From contig JADJXR010000001.1 in NCBI GenBank assembly GCA_016710285.1, forward strand, positions 682,001-746,000: DNA of 64,000 bases, read 5' to 3'. Shown here one piece after another: positions 18,436 to 26,177 of this stretch. The notes beneath the pieces were generated by a model that was given only the letters and a program-made list of their open reading frames with translations, was not told the origin of the DNA and did not search any database. Each line of letters begins with the position of its first letter. The stretch's first letter is position 1. The translations under genes were made by a program, and so were the position numbers. Origin of the DNA: Chlorobiota bacterium. Its GTDB lineage: Bacteria > Bacteroidota > Ignavibacteria > OLB7.

Positions 18436-19527
18436 ATGACCACGTACGGCTCGAAAGCAACACGATTTGGATTTGGGGAAGGGCTTGCGGAGTTGGGGGA
18501 ACGCGACGAACGGATCGTCGTCCTGGGTGGCGACATCACCGGCTCGGTTCTTACCAGCCTCTTCAAAGAAAAATTCCCCGATCGCTTCTTCTCGATGGGT
18601 ATCGCCGAACAAAACGCAACCACGGTGGCCGCGGGCTTGGCCCTTAGCGGGAAGGTTCCGTTCTTTGCCAGCTACGGCGCGTTCTGCGCGCTGCGGAATG
18701 CGGACCAGCTTCGCATCTCCGTTTGCTACAACGAAGCCAACGTAAAAATCGGCGGCGGCCACAGCGGCATCTCCGTTGGACCCGACGGCGCAACCCACCA
18801 GGTGCTGGAAGATATCGCCTTCCTTCACTCCCTTCCCCACATGACGTTGGTGGTCCCGTGCGACTACCTTGAAGCCAAAAAAGCCACCATCGCTATCGGC
18901 GAAATGGTTGGCCCGGCCTACATCCGCTTTGGTCGCGAATCCACGCCGATGTTCACCACCGAGGAAACCCCCTTCCGGCTTGGGAAAGGTGAGGTGTTCC
19001 GCCAGGGGAACGACGTTGCCATTATCGCCTGCGGACCAATGGTGTGGGAAGGATTGGTTGCTGCCCAGGAGCTGGCAAAAGAAGGGATTGAAGCGCGAGT
19101 GATTAACATCCACACCATCAAGCCGCTGGATGAAGAGATTATCGCCCAAGCCGCGCGCGAGTGCGGGGCGATTGTCACTGCCGAGGAGGCCCAGATTATC
19201 GGCGGGTTCGGATCGGCAGTGGCCCAAGCGGTTGTGAAAAACCACCCGGTGCCAATGGAGTTCGTGGGCGTTACCGACACGTTCGGCGGGTCCGGAACAC
19301 CAACCGAGCTGATGAAAGCCTTTGGCCTTACCAGCAGCGACATCTACAACTCCGTCAAGAAAGTGCTGATGCGCCGCAGCGGCCAGTGGAACGGGTTCCA
19401 ACGGATGACCGAAGTTGGGATGGAAGGGGAACACCCCGCAAACTACCCCAAACCTGGCGTGGTCTTCCCGATTGAAGAATTGATCGAGGCCGACCGCCAA
19501 GCTGCCGAGCAAACAGTGGAAGAATAG
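18436..19527 (+). CDS. Transketolase, C-terminal subunit
   Basis: A 363-residue partner of the preceding subunit. It carries the pyrimidine-binding domain, with the catalytic glutamate in MGIAEQNATTVAAGLA (about 55-70) and the FASYGAFCALRNADQ segment. The transketolase C-terminal domain follows (VAIIACGPMVWEGLVAAQEL; VTAEEAQIIGGFGSAVAQ). Together the two chains form one active site at their interface. An AT-rich 45-bp spacer separates the genes; a strong terminator follows the stop by ~37 bp, ending the operon. Confidence 0.93.
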   Translation: MTTYGSKATRFGFGEGLAELGERDERIVVLGGDITGSVLTSLFKEKFPDRFFSMGIAEQNATTVAAGLALSGKVPFFASYGAFCALRNADQLRISVCYNEANVKIGGGHSGISVGPDGATHQVLEDIAFLHSLPHMTLVVPCDYLEAKKATIAIGEMVGPAYIRFGRESTPMFTTEETPFRLGKGEVFRQGNDVAIIACGPMVWEGLVAAQELAKEGIEARVINIHTIKPLDEEIIAQAARECGAIVTAEEAQIIGGFGSAVAQAVVKNHPVPMEFVGVTDTFGGSGTPTELMKAFGLTSSDIYNSVKKVLMRRSGQWNGFQRMTEVGMEGEHPANYPKPGVVFPIEELIEADRQAAEQTVEE

Positions 19528-19563
19528 CGGCTACTCATCAAGAGTATCACACACGATTTCCAG

Positions 19564-19601
19564 TGGGCTGGGGGGCTATCCTTCCCCAGCCCATTTTTTT
19601 T
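19564..19601 (+). terminator. Intrinsic terminator of the transketolase operon
   Basis: The TGGGCTGGGG/CCCCAGCCCA stem (10 bp) is followed directly by eight T. Confidence 0.9.
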
Positions 19602-19646
19602 CATCAGCCAACGGTTCATTCAATCCCGCACGATAGAGGTCCGGCC

Positions 19647-20156
19647 ATGCCCAATCAGCAACTCACGCATCTGAACGAAGATGGGACCGCCCAGATGGTG
19701 GATGTCTCGGCAAAAGAAATCACCCAGCGCGAGGCCCGCGCCGAAGCCACCGTCAGCCTTAGCCCCGAAGCGTTTGCCGCGCTGAAGGCGGGGAATCTGA
19801 AAAAGGGGGACGCGCTGGGCGTTGCTCGGGTGGCGGGCATCATGGCGGCAAAACGGACTGCGGACCTTATCCCACTGTGCCACCCCCTTCCCCTTTCCAA
19901 AGTCTCCGTCGAGTGCCAACTGGTGGAAGCAACCAACACCATCAGGATTGAGGCGCTGGCGAAAGTAGCATCGCAAACCGGCGTTGAGATGGAGGCCCTG
20001 ACCGCCGCCACCATCGCCGCGCTGACCATCTACGACATGTGCAAAGCCCTGGACAAAGGGATCACGATTGAAGGAATACGCCTGCTGGAAAAACGTGGCG
20101 GAGCGTCGGGAGAGTGGAGCGCGCAAAACATCACCCCAGCATCTCCAAACGGATAG
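19647..20156 (+). CDS. moaC: Cyclic pyranopterin monophosphate synthase MoaC
   Basis: A 169-residue enzyme of molybdenum cofactor synthesis that converts the GTP-derived 3',8-cyclo intermediate, made by MoaA, into cPMP. Family landmarks include the AAKRTADLIPLCHPLPL segment and the catalytic Asp/Lys pair in YDMCKALDKG. The ATG at 19647 is preferred over 19563: it has a GAGGT motif 7 nt upstream and gives the usual length, while the longer form would run through the preceding terminator. No other moa genes are nearby, so the pathway genes are scattered. Confidence 0.95.
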   Translation: MPNQQLTHLNEDGTAQMVDVSAKEITQREARAEATVSLSPEAFAALKAGNLKKGDALGVARVAGIMAAKRTADLIPLCHPLPLSKVSVECQLVEATNTIRIEALAKVASQTGVEMEALTAATIAALTIYDMCKALDKGITIEGIRLLEKRGGASGEWSAQNITPASPNG

Positions 20157-20212
20157 CCACCTCACTTCCGTCGGGACAGTCACCTCCGCAATGGTAGCCG
20201 CCCCGACCTCCG

Positions 20213-20244
20213 TCGGGATTGATAAAAGGTCTTTAGCCTTCGGT
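20213..20244. repeat. Dispersed 32-bp repeat, copy 1
   Basis: It begins TCGGGATTGATAAAAGG and ends TTTAGCCTTCGGT. It is identical to 20553-20584 and has a diverged partial match (23 of 27) at 62039-62065. Confidence 0.85.
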
Positions 20245-20552
20245 GTCATCTTCGATGCCATCAGGCCGAACCCCCACGCCATACCAGCCCTGAAAGGGCG
20301 ACCCATGCCAGCCCAGGGCAACGCCCTGGGAAAAGAACCACCCCCCATGCAACACCAGCCCTGAAGGGGCGACCTCCATCCGGTTAGAGATGTTGTTGAG
20401 GGTGTGGATGTTCGGGGACGATTCCCAAATCGCCTCCGATTCCCAGAGCGATGCCCTAGGCTGTGATAGGATGCCCCTTCAGGGCGAAAGAGGGGAACGC
20501 TTCGGGAGTTTTTGGGAAGCAGCACCGTAAAAGTTAGCCACTACCGATTGAA

Positions 20553-20584
20553 TCGGGATTGATAAAAGGTCTTTAGCCTTCGGT
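20553..20584. repeat. Dispersed 32-bp repeat, copy 2
   Basis: Perfect copy of 20213-20244 in the same orientation, 340 bp apart, in the same gene-free stretch. Confidence 0.85.
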
Positions 20585-20713
20585 CTTATCACTGAATTTG
20601 GGGGCGAAATTCCCCCTTGCGTGGAAGGCCGCGCTTGCTCAGGTTTGTTTGTCAAGAAATAGGACCTCAATCAATAACCGTTCACATCTTCATCAAATCA
20701 GGAGGGAAAAATC

Positions 20714-21247
20714 ATGCTTCGCACATTAGCAATGCTCATGCTTGGCGGGATGCTTTGGATAACCGCAGCCCATACAGCATCAGCAACGGTGGCAGTATCG
20801 GTGCCGAATTATCCAACAGTGGCGCAATTAGAGGCGGGATGGAATAACGCATTTATTGCAATCCTAACAGCCGCGCATGGTGCCGCGCCAACAATCACAG
20901 AGACCGTAACCTACCACGGGACAAGCGGGGAAATCTATGTGGTTTCCAAATTCACAATCGGGACGATTAATGGCTCGATACTTGGGCTGGCATTTGACCC
21001 CAAGTCTGCGACATCATTAGGAAGCGGGAATTATCGCTACGGTGCGGCGCACGCATTCCGGTGCGAAAATTCCAGTTCTTCCTCCTGCTCGGCAATTCGC
21101 AGTAAATTTCCGAATGGCGATGTGCAAGAAAAATGCAACTGCAATAAAGGGAAAGGCGGCTCCTCGTTAATTCCAATAAATGGCCAATTAATTGGCACGT
21201 ATGATTTGAACCCCGCAAATTATTCTGGCTTGCCAACAATGAATTAA
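20714..21247 (+). CDS. Small secreted protein of unknown function, Cys-motif
   Basis: A 177-residue protein. An AGGAGG Shine-Dalgarno lies 9 nt before the ATG, unusually clear for this genome. Residues 1-24 are a signal peptide (MLRTLAMLMLGGMLWI, cut near ASA). The mature part has a Thr/Ser/Gly-rich beta-like body and a compact cysteine segment (FRCENSSSSSCS, then EKCNCNKGKGG) that could form disulfides or bind a metal. The 3' half is AT-rich, using aat/tta/ata codons unlike its neighbours, which hints at a different origin. It ends at its own terminator, so it is a single-gene unit. No homologous family recognised. Confidence 0.7.
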   Translation: MLRTLAMLMLGGMLWITAAHTASATVAVSVPNYPTVAQLEAGWNNAFIAILTAAHGAAPTITETVTYHGTSGEIYVVSKFTIGTINGSILGLAFDPKSATSLGSGNYRYGAAHAFRCENSSSSSCSAIRSKFPNGDVQEKCNCNKGKGGSSLIPINGQLIGTYDLNPANYSGLPTMN

Positions 21248-21269
21248 ATAATCGTCCGGCACTTGCAAT

Positions 21270-21320
21270 CAGTCATTCCACACCCTCAGGTTTGAGGAAT
21301 ATGGAATGACTGATTTTTTT
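21270..21320 (+). terminator. Intrinsic terminator of the small secreted protein gene
   Basis: CAGTCATTCCA pairs with TGGAATGACTG, with an inner CCTCA/TGAGG pairing. An A and seven T follow. Confidence 0.85.
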
Positions 21321-21383
21321 AGCACTTGATAGAAGCACATTGTAATCCCGACAGAAAAAACCACCCCGCTCCAGCGTGCTTCG

Positions 21384-24038
21384 TTACCCCTCCGATAATT
21401 TCCGATCCTCCTCCTCGCTCATCTCAATCGCGTTCACCTCGGTGGCGGTTCCGCCGCGCAGCCGCCACGTGGAAAGCTGGTGCGGAGCAAGCGTTGCGGT
21501 CCATTCAATGCCGAGCAATGGAAAGTGGAGTTGCGCGGTTGTGTGCTTCCCCGATAACTCGTGCAGCCGCACAATCCAACCACCGCGCTCTCCATTATTT
21601 TCTTCACCATTTTCTGCCTCATTTTCCCCATCATTTTTTTCATCATTTTTCCCACCATTTTCTCCATCACTTTCCTCGCTCCGTTTCAGCACGGTTGCGG
21701 CCACGTTTGTGGCGGAGATAATTATTCCACCGTTGGGATCGGCCTCCGGAATGGAGCCTTCGTGGGCCGATTCCAGATGCGGGATCAGCGGGGCGTTCAG
21801 GAGCATTCCGGCTTTGGCCAGCAACTCCATTGGGGCAGCGTCGGCAACGGGATGAAGGGTGTAATGGAACCGCTGCACCCCTTGATCCAAATAGTCCAAA
21901 TCTTCATCGGGATGGAAAGGGTGGGGGGTGTGGAGCGCGTAGGCCGGGGACCGCAGCACCGTCATCCGAAGGTCGCCGTCGGGGGTAAGGGAGAAGCTAT
22001 GTTTGGCATCGGTGGCAATCCCCAGCGTGGCGGGCTGGCGGTTGGTTGTTCCAGCGGTTGTTCCGCTGGCGGCAAACCACGTTCCGCACGGGCGTTCGGT
22101 TCCGTCGGCGGGTTTCCACGTGGCAACGCCAGCCGATTCGGCAACGGAACGCGGCGCAGAAAGCCCGGTAGGGAACGCGAGCTTCAGCATCTTGTTTTGC
22201 TCCCCCCAAAACAGTTTCACCGCAACCTCCAGATAATCGGAGTGGTGATAGAGCTTGAAATCTTGCTGAATCCATGAAGCCCCAAACCAGGTTCGCGAGC
22301 GGATGGTGATATGGGTTGGGCCGTTCTGAACCACGCGAACTTCGGCATTGCCAAACCGGCCAATCACTTCATCGAACGCCGTTGCCCCATGCCCCCAAGT
22401 GTCGGTTGGGTCGTCAATCACCAAGCCCGCCGCGCCGCCGCCATGCAGCAGGCAAATCCCCGATTGTTTATGGAGCAACTCCGTGATGCAGCCATCGCGC
22501 AGCGAGAAGCAAACCCGAAGCTGGGCGTTCTCCACCTGCAGCCAATCCTCCCGCTGCTGGATGCTTGCGCCCCGGTGGTCGGCGTGGGGGGATTCCTGGC
22601 CATAGATCACCCGATACTGCCGCCAGCCAAACGCAGGGACATCGGCCAAGAAGGTGACGGCCACGCGGTCCTTCCCGATTTTGCCCGAGGTGAAACCGAT
22701 CTGGCACGGAAGGTCGCACCCCGCGCCGTCGGTGACGCGCAGGTGGATTGGCTGGGTCCAGAGGGATTTATCAATGTCGTGCCACAGCTCGAACGTCACC
22801 CCGTGGCGCACGGCCCACGAGTGGGAATTGAAGACCAACAGCGCGGTCCCTTCGCCGCCGGAAGTGGCCACCTTTCGGGCAATCCGTTGAATGGCGTAGC
22901 GGGTCGCTTGGCGTGCGGTGTTTAAGGCCTGGCCGTACGTCTCCATCGCCTCCTGCAACGCCTCGCGAATCGCCACACCGCAAAGAATATCATGGAAATG
23001 ATTGAAGCAGACGTTCTCCCACGCGCGCCGGAACTCCGTGGCCGGATACCCCGCCCCCACCCGAAGCGCGGCAAGTGCGGAAAGGCGTTCGGCTTGCAGA
23101 AGCAGATGCTCGCTCTGGCGGTTCAGCCGCTTGATTTCCGAGTGGGCACTGTAGCAGCCCGGGGCGTTCAGCTGAAGGTCATCGTGCCAGGAAGGGAGCG
23201 GCTGGCGCGGGTCCTCCCCGTTCCGAATCGTCGCAAAAAAACGCTCGGGATTGCTGAACTCCACCGCCGAAAACTGGGAGTTGCTGCTGGCCTCGATAAT
23301 CTGGCGGATATGCTCCTTTGTTGGGCCGCCACCATGGTTGCCAACGCCATAAAACAAGCACCACACGTCGCCAACGTTCCGAAGCGGCTGGGCCGGGTTG
23401 GATAGGTTGGAAGGACGATGGAAGGCCTCGGCCAGGTCCGCAATTTTTTTGGGGACGGAGGACTCATACATGTTGTAGTGGAACGGCACGCGGTAAGCCA
23501 GAACGTTTGAGCCATCGGGAGAATGCCAGCGGATAATGGGGGAAGGAAGGGGAAGCTCGGTGGGGTCGGGCCGGCAGAAAATGTAGCTTGGCATCCCCGA
23601 CCGCGCCAGCAGCTGCGGCAGCCCAAGCGTGTGGCCGAACGCGTCGGGGCTGTAGCCAACGCGGGCGATGCGGCCAAAGCTCTGCAAGAAATAACGCTGC
23701 CCAAGAAGCGCCTGCCGCAGGAATCCTTCCGCCGAAGGGAGGTTGCAATCGGCCTGGGTCCACCAGCCGCCAACAATCGCCCAGCGCCCCTGGGCCACCC
23801 GCTGCTGTATCTGCCGGAACAGCTCCGGCTCCACCTGCTCCACCCAGCGATAGTGCGCTGCCGAGCTGCACGTAAAAACGAACTCTGGCGTTTCCTCCAT
23901 CCGCTGCAGCGCGGCGCGGCAGGTGGAGAGGAACGCCTCCATCCCTTCCCCCCAGCACCACATCCATGCTGGGTCCAAGTGGGCGTTTCCAACCATCTGG
24001 ATTGAAGGTTTCGGGGTGTTCAACATGGGGCTGGGCAT
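21384..24038 (-). CDS. GH38 alpha-mannosidase
   Basis: An 884-residue glycoside hydrolase family 38 enzyme that releases alpha-mannose. The zinc ligands H20 and D22 (GNAHLDPAW) and the nucleophile D132 (GYSPDAFGHT, also a zinc ligand) are present. The three-helix middle domain (about 300-410, FNHFHDILCG) and the C-terminal beta-sandwich domains follow. Near residues 785-820 there is an Asn/Glu/Gly/Lys-rich low-complexity insert (repeating D-G-E-N / K-N-D type units), encoded by an AT-rich, nearly repetitive tract at about 21590-21680; it looks like an expanded surface linker. There is no signal peptide, so the enzyme is probably cytoplasmic. It lies 41 bp downstream of a PfkB sugar kinase gene, suggesting a two-gene sugar-use operon. 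Confidence 0.88.
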   Translation of the reverse strand: MPSPMLNTPKPSIQMVGNAHLDPAWMWCWGEGMEAFLSTCRAALQRMEETPEFVFTCSSAAHYRWVEQVEPELFRQIQQRVAQGRWAIVGGWWTQADCNLPSAEGFLRQALLGQRYFLQSFGRIARVGYSPDAFGHTLGLPQLLARSGMPSYIFCRPDPTELPLPSPIIRWHSPDGSNVLAYRVPFHYNMYESSVPKKIADLAEAFHRPSNLSNPAQPLRNVGDVWCLFYGVGNHGGGPTKEHIRQIIEASSNSQFSAVEFSNPERFFATIRNGEDPRQPLPSWHDDLQLNAPGCYSAHSEIKRLNRQSEHLLLQAERLSALAALRVGAGYPATEFRRAWENVCFNHFHDILCGVAIREALQEAMETYGQALNTARQATRYAIQRIARKVATSGGEGTALLVFNSHSWAVRHGVTFELWHDIDKSLWTQPIHLRVTDGAGCDLPCQIGFTSGKIGKDRVAVTFLADVPAFGWRQYRVIYGQESPHADHRGASIQQREDWLQVENAQLRVCFSLRDGCITELLHKQSGICLLHGGGAAGLVIDDPTDTWGHGATAFDEVIGRFGNAEVRVVQNGPTHITIRSRTWFGASWIQQDFKLYHHSDYLEVAVKLFWGEQNKMLKLAFPTGLSAPRSVAESAGVATWKPADGTERPCGTWFAASGTTAGTTNRQPATLGIATDAKHSFSLTPDGDLRMTVLRSPAYALHTPHPFHPDEDLDYLDQGVQRFHYTLHPVADAAPMELLAKAGMLLNAPLIPHLESAHEGSIPEADPNGGIIISATNVAATVLKRSEESDGENGGKNDEKNDGENEAENGEENNGERGGWIVRLHELSGKHTTAQLHFPLLGIEWTATLAPHQLSTWRLRGGTATEVNAIEMSEEEDRKLSEG

Positions 24039-24079
24039 GGATTGAGAGAGTTGCTGAAAATGGAGATGTTTTTTTCTGG

Positions 24080-25003
24080 TTAGTACGGGCGTTCTTCGGC
24101 GCCGAACGCATGGTTCAGCGCGCCGGGGACGGCAAGGGCGTGGGCGGCGGTTTTCTGCCCGTGGTCGCAGGCTTCCTGTAGCGTATCGCCACGGAGCACG
24201 GCGGCAATGAACCCGGCGTTAAAGGCATCCCCCGCGCCGGTGGCATCAACCACCGTAACGCTTTCGGGAGGGCGGAACCAGACCAGCTCGCCATCGCGCC
24301 AAAGTGCGCAACCGTCGGCACCAGCCTTCATGCAGATGGTCCGAACGCCCTGCTCGGCAAAGCTCCACAGAAGATGCTCGACCTGCACTCCATCCCACGC
24401 CATTTCCAGATCGGCTTGCGACGGCAGCAGGATATCCACGTAGGGAATCACCGCCTCGATCCGGCGGTGATATTCTTCCGGAGTGCGCCACAGTTGCGGG
24501 CGGTAGTTGGTGTCCAGCACAACGGTGGTGGTGCCGGCCACCGCTTCCAGCAGGGAAATCAGCCGCGCTGGTTCCTTCATCACCGCAAGAGTGATCCCCG
24601 AAAGGAGCAACGTGCGCGAACCACGGACGAACTGGGTCAGTCGTTCGGTGGAGTAATGGAGCAAAGTTTCGGTGGCCGCCGAATCGTTCCGCCAGTAGTG
24701 GAAATGGTGATGCCCGGCATCGTCCAGCTCGATGAAGTATAAGCCATTGCGCCGCCCGGGAAGCCGCAGCGTGTGGGAAAGATCAATCCCCTCGGCCTGC
24801 ATTCCGTTCACGATCATCTCGGTGAATAAATCGTCGCCCACTGCCGAGACGTAGGCGGTGCGAAGGCCAAGCCGTGCGGCGTAAAACAACGTGTTGACCG
24901 CGTCGCCAGCGAACGCCGGGCGGAACGTGCCATCGCGGCGGCGCGAGAACTCCACCAAGCACTCGCCAATGGAAAGAAGATCAAATACCTGCGTAGGGTC
25001 CAT
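24080..25003 (-). CDS. PfkB-family sugar kinase
   Basis: A 307-residue ribokinase/PfkB-type kinase. Features are the N-terminal GECLVEF strand, a sugar-binding loop (GDAVNTLFYAARLG), DTNYRPQLW, and the ATP/anion-hole motif DATGAGDAFNAGF with the catalytic Asp (last D of GAGD). The overall pattern is closest to 2-keto-3-deoxygluconate or fructokinase-type members, but the substrate cannot be settled. The ATG at 25003 starts at the family N-terminus; an upstream ATG at 25129 adds 42 atypical residues overlapping the divergent gene. It is upstream of, and likely co-transcribed with, the alpha-mannosidase gene. Confidence 0.85.
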   Translation of the reverse strand: MDPTQVFDLLSIGECLVEFSRRRDGTFRPAFAGDAVNTLFYAARLGLRTAYVSAVGDDLFTEMIVNGMQAEGIDLSHTLRLPGRRNGLYFIELDDAGHHHFHYWRNDSAATETLLHYSTERLTQFVRGSRTLLLSGITLAVMKEPARLISLLEAVAGTTTVVLDTNYRPQLWRTPEEYHRRIEAVIPYVDILLPSQADLEMAWDGVQVEHLLWSFAEQGVRTICMKAGADGCALWRDGELVWFRPPESVTVVDATGAGDAFNAGFIAAVLRGDTLQEACDHGQKTAAHALAVPGALNHAFGAEERPY

Positions 25004-25433
25004 GGGGCTGCAAACTACGCAGCGGAAGCCTACGTTCGGCGGGGCGTTGCGATGGTTTGTGGCGATTCTTTGGTTGCGGTTGTGGCTGGCTCTCCCGTAT
25101 GTTCGGTTCGGCGTGAAAGAATCAACCAATTACCTGTTCCACATTCTTGCTTGGATGCTTCCTGTGGTTGCCATCCAGTGGGCGTTGGCGTGGCGTGTGT
25201 TCCGGCGGAACTTGCGCGGGGTGTTCCTTCCGCCGCTGATAATCGGGACCTACTACGTGATTGCCGACACGTTCGCCGTGCGCGACGGGATTTGGTATTT
25301 CGATCCCCAACAGATTCTTGCGCTGTCTGTTGGGGTTCTGCCGGTGGAGGAAGTGATCTTCTTTTACCTGACGGCCCTCCTTGTCTCGCAAAGTTTTGTG
25401 ATGCTGCTGCCAAAAGGATACCGGCGGGAGTAG
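25002..25433 (+). CDS. Half-size lycopene cyclase domain protein (CrtYc/CrtYd-like)
   Basis: A 143-residue membrane protein with about three hydrophobic helices. It matches one lycopene cyclase domain unit: NYLFHILAWMLPVVAIQW, then AVRDGIWYFDP, and the catalytic-looking LPVEEVIFFYLTALLVSQ with the conserved Glu pair. In Actinobacteria, Archaea and some Bacteroidota, two such units (CrtYc plus CrtYd, or one fusion) make a functional cyclase; only one is present here. The ATG at 25002 overlaps the start codon of the divergent kinase (shared CATG), leaving no promoter space. A later in-frame GTG (for example before VKESTNYLF, about 25113) would free room for both promoters, so the start is uncertain. 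No other carotenoid gene is in the window. Confidence 0.7.
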   Translation: MGLQTTQRKPTFGGALRWFVAILWLRLWLALPYVRFGVKESTNYLFHILAWMLPVVAIQWALAWRVFRRNLRGVFLPPLIIGTYYVIADTFAVRDGIWYFDPQQILALSVGVLPVEEVIFFYLTALLVSQSFVMLLPKGYRRE

Positions 25434-25510
25434 GCGCGGGCAAGGCTCCCCTTTCGCCCCACTTTTTCATTCTCCGCAAACTCTTCTTCCCAAACAACCA
25501 ACAAACGATT

Positions 25511-26062
25511 ATGCCTCCGCAACGAACAGCTTCTTCCGATCTTCCAGCCATTTTCATGGACCTCACCCGCCGGTTGGCGGGGATGCTGCTGATCGTTATC
25601 GGCGCGTTACTGGTGTTCATTGATTACGATTACCGCACCCACGGCGACGGGCAACAGCAGAGCTTCAGCATCTACGGAGCCATGGCGGTGCTGACCATTG
25701 TGGTGGGAACGCTGATTGCCGCATGGACCCGCCCCGCTGCCGGGCGCGCGGTGCAACGCTACGTGAAAAGCCTTTCCGAAGGTGATCTGGAAATCGCCAT
25801 GCTCTACGCCCCACCCCAGGCAACGCGGGATTGGGTGATTGAAGAAGTGATACTCCCCAACCGCCACTTCCTGATGTACCACCGGGGAAGCCGCCTCCGC
25901 ACCGAACCAGCACGAGAGGTTGAAGGAAAAAAGCAGAGAAGAGTCACAGGAAGCATCAGCTACGGAAAGGCAGGCGAAGGCACGGTGGAAGCAGAGGTGG
26001 CCCAGATGGAGAACAAACAATGGCGCGTGGTTTCCATGAAGTTGCAGGAGCCGAACGGATAG
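25511..26062 (+). CDS. Membrane-anchored protein of unknown function
   Basis: A 183-residue protein. Two adjacent membrane helices (about residues 23-41 and 55-73) are followed by a soluble domain of ~110 residues (RYVKSLSEGDLEIAM to the end). The soluble part has a mixed alpha/beta look, resembling a small NTF2-like fold (EGTVEAEVAQMENKQWRVVSMKL) by eye only. The gene lies 77 bp after the lycopene cyclase-like gene on the same strand and may be co-transcribed. Translation of the longer overlapping frame starting at 25052 is rejected because it overlaps the cyclase gene in another frame. No family recognised. Confidence 0.65.
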   Translation: MPPQRTASSDLPAIFMDLTRRLAGMLLIVIGALLVFIDYDYRTHGDGQQQSFSIYGAMAVLTIVVGTLIAAWTRPAAGRAVQRYVKSLSEGDLEIAMLYAPPQATRDWVIEEVILPNRHFLMYHRGSRLRTEPAREVEGKKQRRVTGSISYGKAGEGTVEAEVAQMENKQWRVVSMKLQEPNG

Positions 26063-26112
26063 ATAGAGAGCGTGGCGATGCCAACAACAGTAGCCACAAC
26101 CCACCAACGTAT

Positions 26113-26145
26113 CAGGCCCATCCTCCAAACTGGAGAATGGGCCTG
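26113..26145. terminator. Hairpin between convergent genes
   Basis: A 15-bp near-perfect inverted repeat (CAGGCCCATCCTCCA with its complement, one mismatch) with a 3-nt loop lies between two convergent genes. It has no T tract on either strand. It may act as a factor-dependent or weak bidirectional terminator. Confidence 0.55.
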
Positions 26146-26177
26146 ACGATGATTGCTGGATTGCTGCGGCGAAGCGA

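Larger units (their letters stand above)
20157..20698. repeat. Intergenic palindromic repeat cluster
   Basis: This 540-bp gene-free stretch is built of short repeat modules. (1) A CCGCCCCGACC...GTCGGG hairpin lies near 20198-20217. (2) Two identical 32-bp copies, each ending TTTAGCCTTCGGT, are listed separately. (3) CCAGCCCTGAAAGGGCGACC at 20284 and a one-mismatch copy at 20354 are joined by an inverted GCCCCTTCAGGGC near 20472. (4) A CCCAGGGCAACGCCCTGGG palindrome lies near 20311. No open frame looks coding. The composition resembles the REP-like intergenic elements common in Bacteroidota and related phyla. No transposase is adjacent. Confidence 0.75.

Noticed and set aside
20157..20698. CRISPR array or tRNA cluster in the repeat-rich gap
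   Set aside because: The repeats are not regularly spaced, there is no cas gene nearby, and no cloverleaf can be drawn.
24891..25001. Longer lycopene cyclase-like start at 24891
   Set aside because: It overlaps the PfkB kinase coding region in antisense and lacks family similarity.
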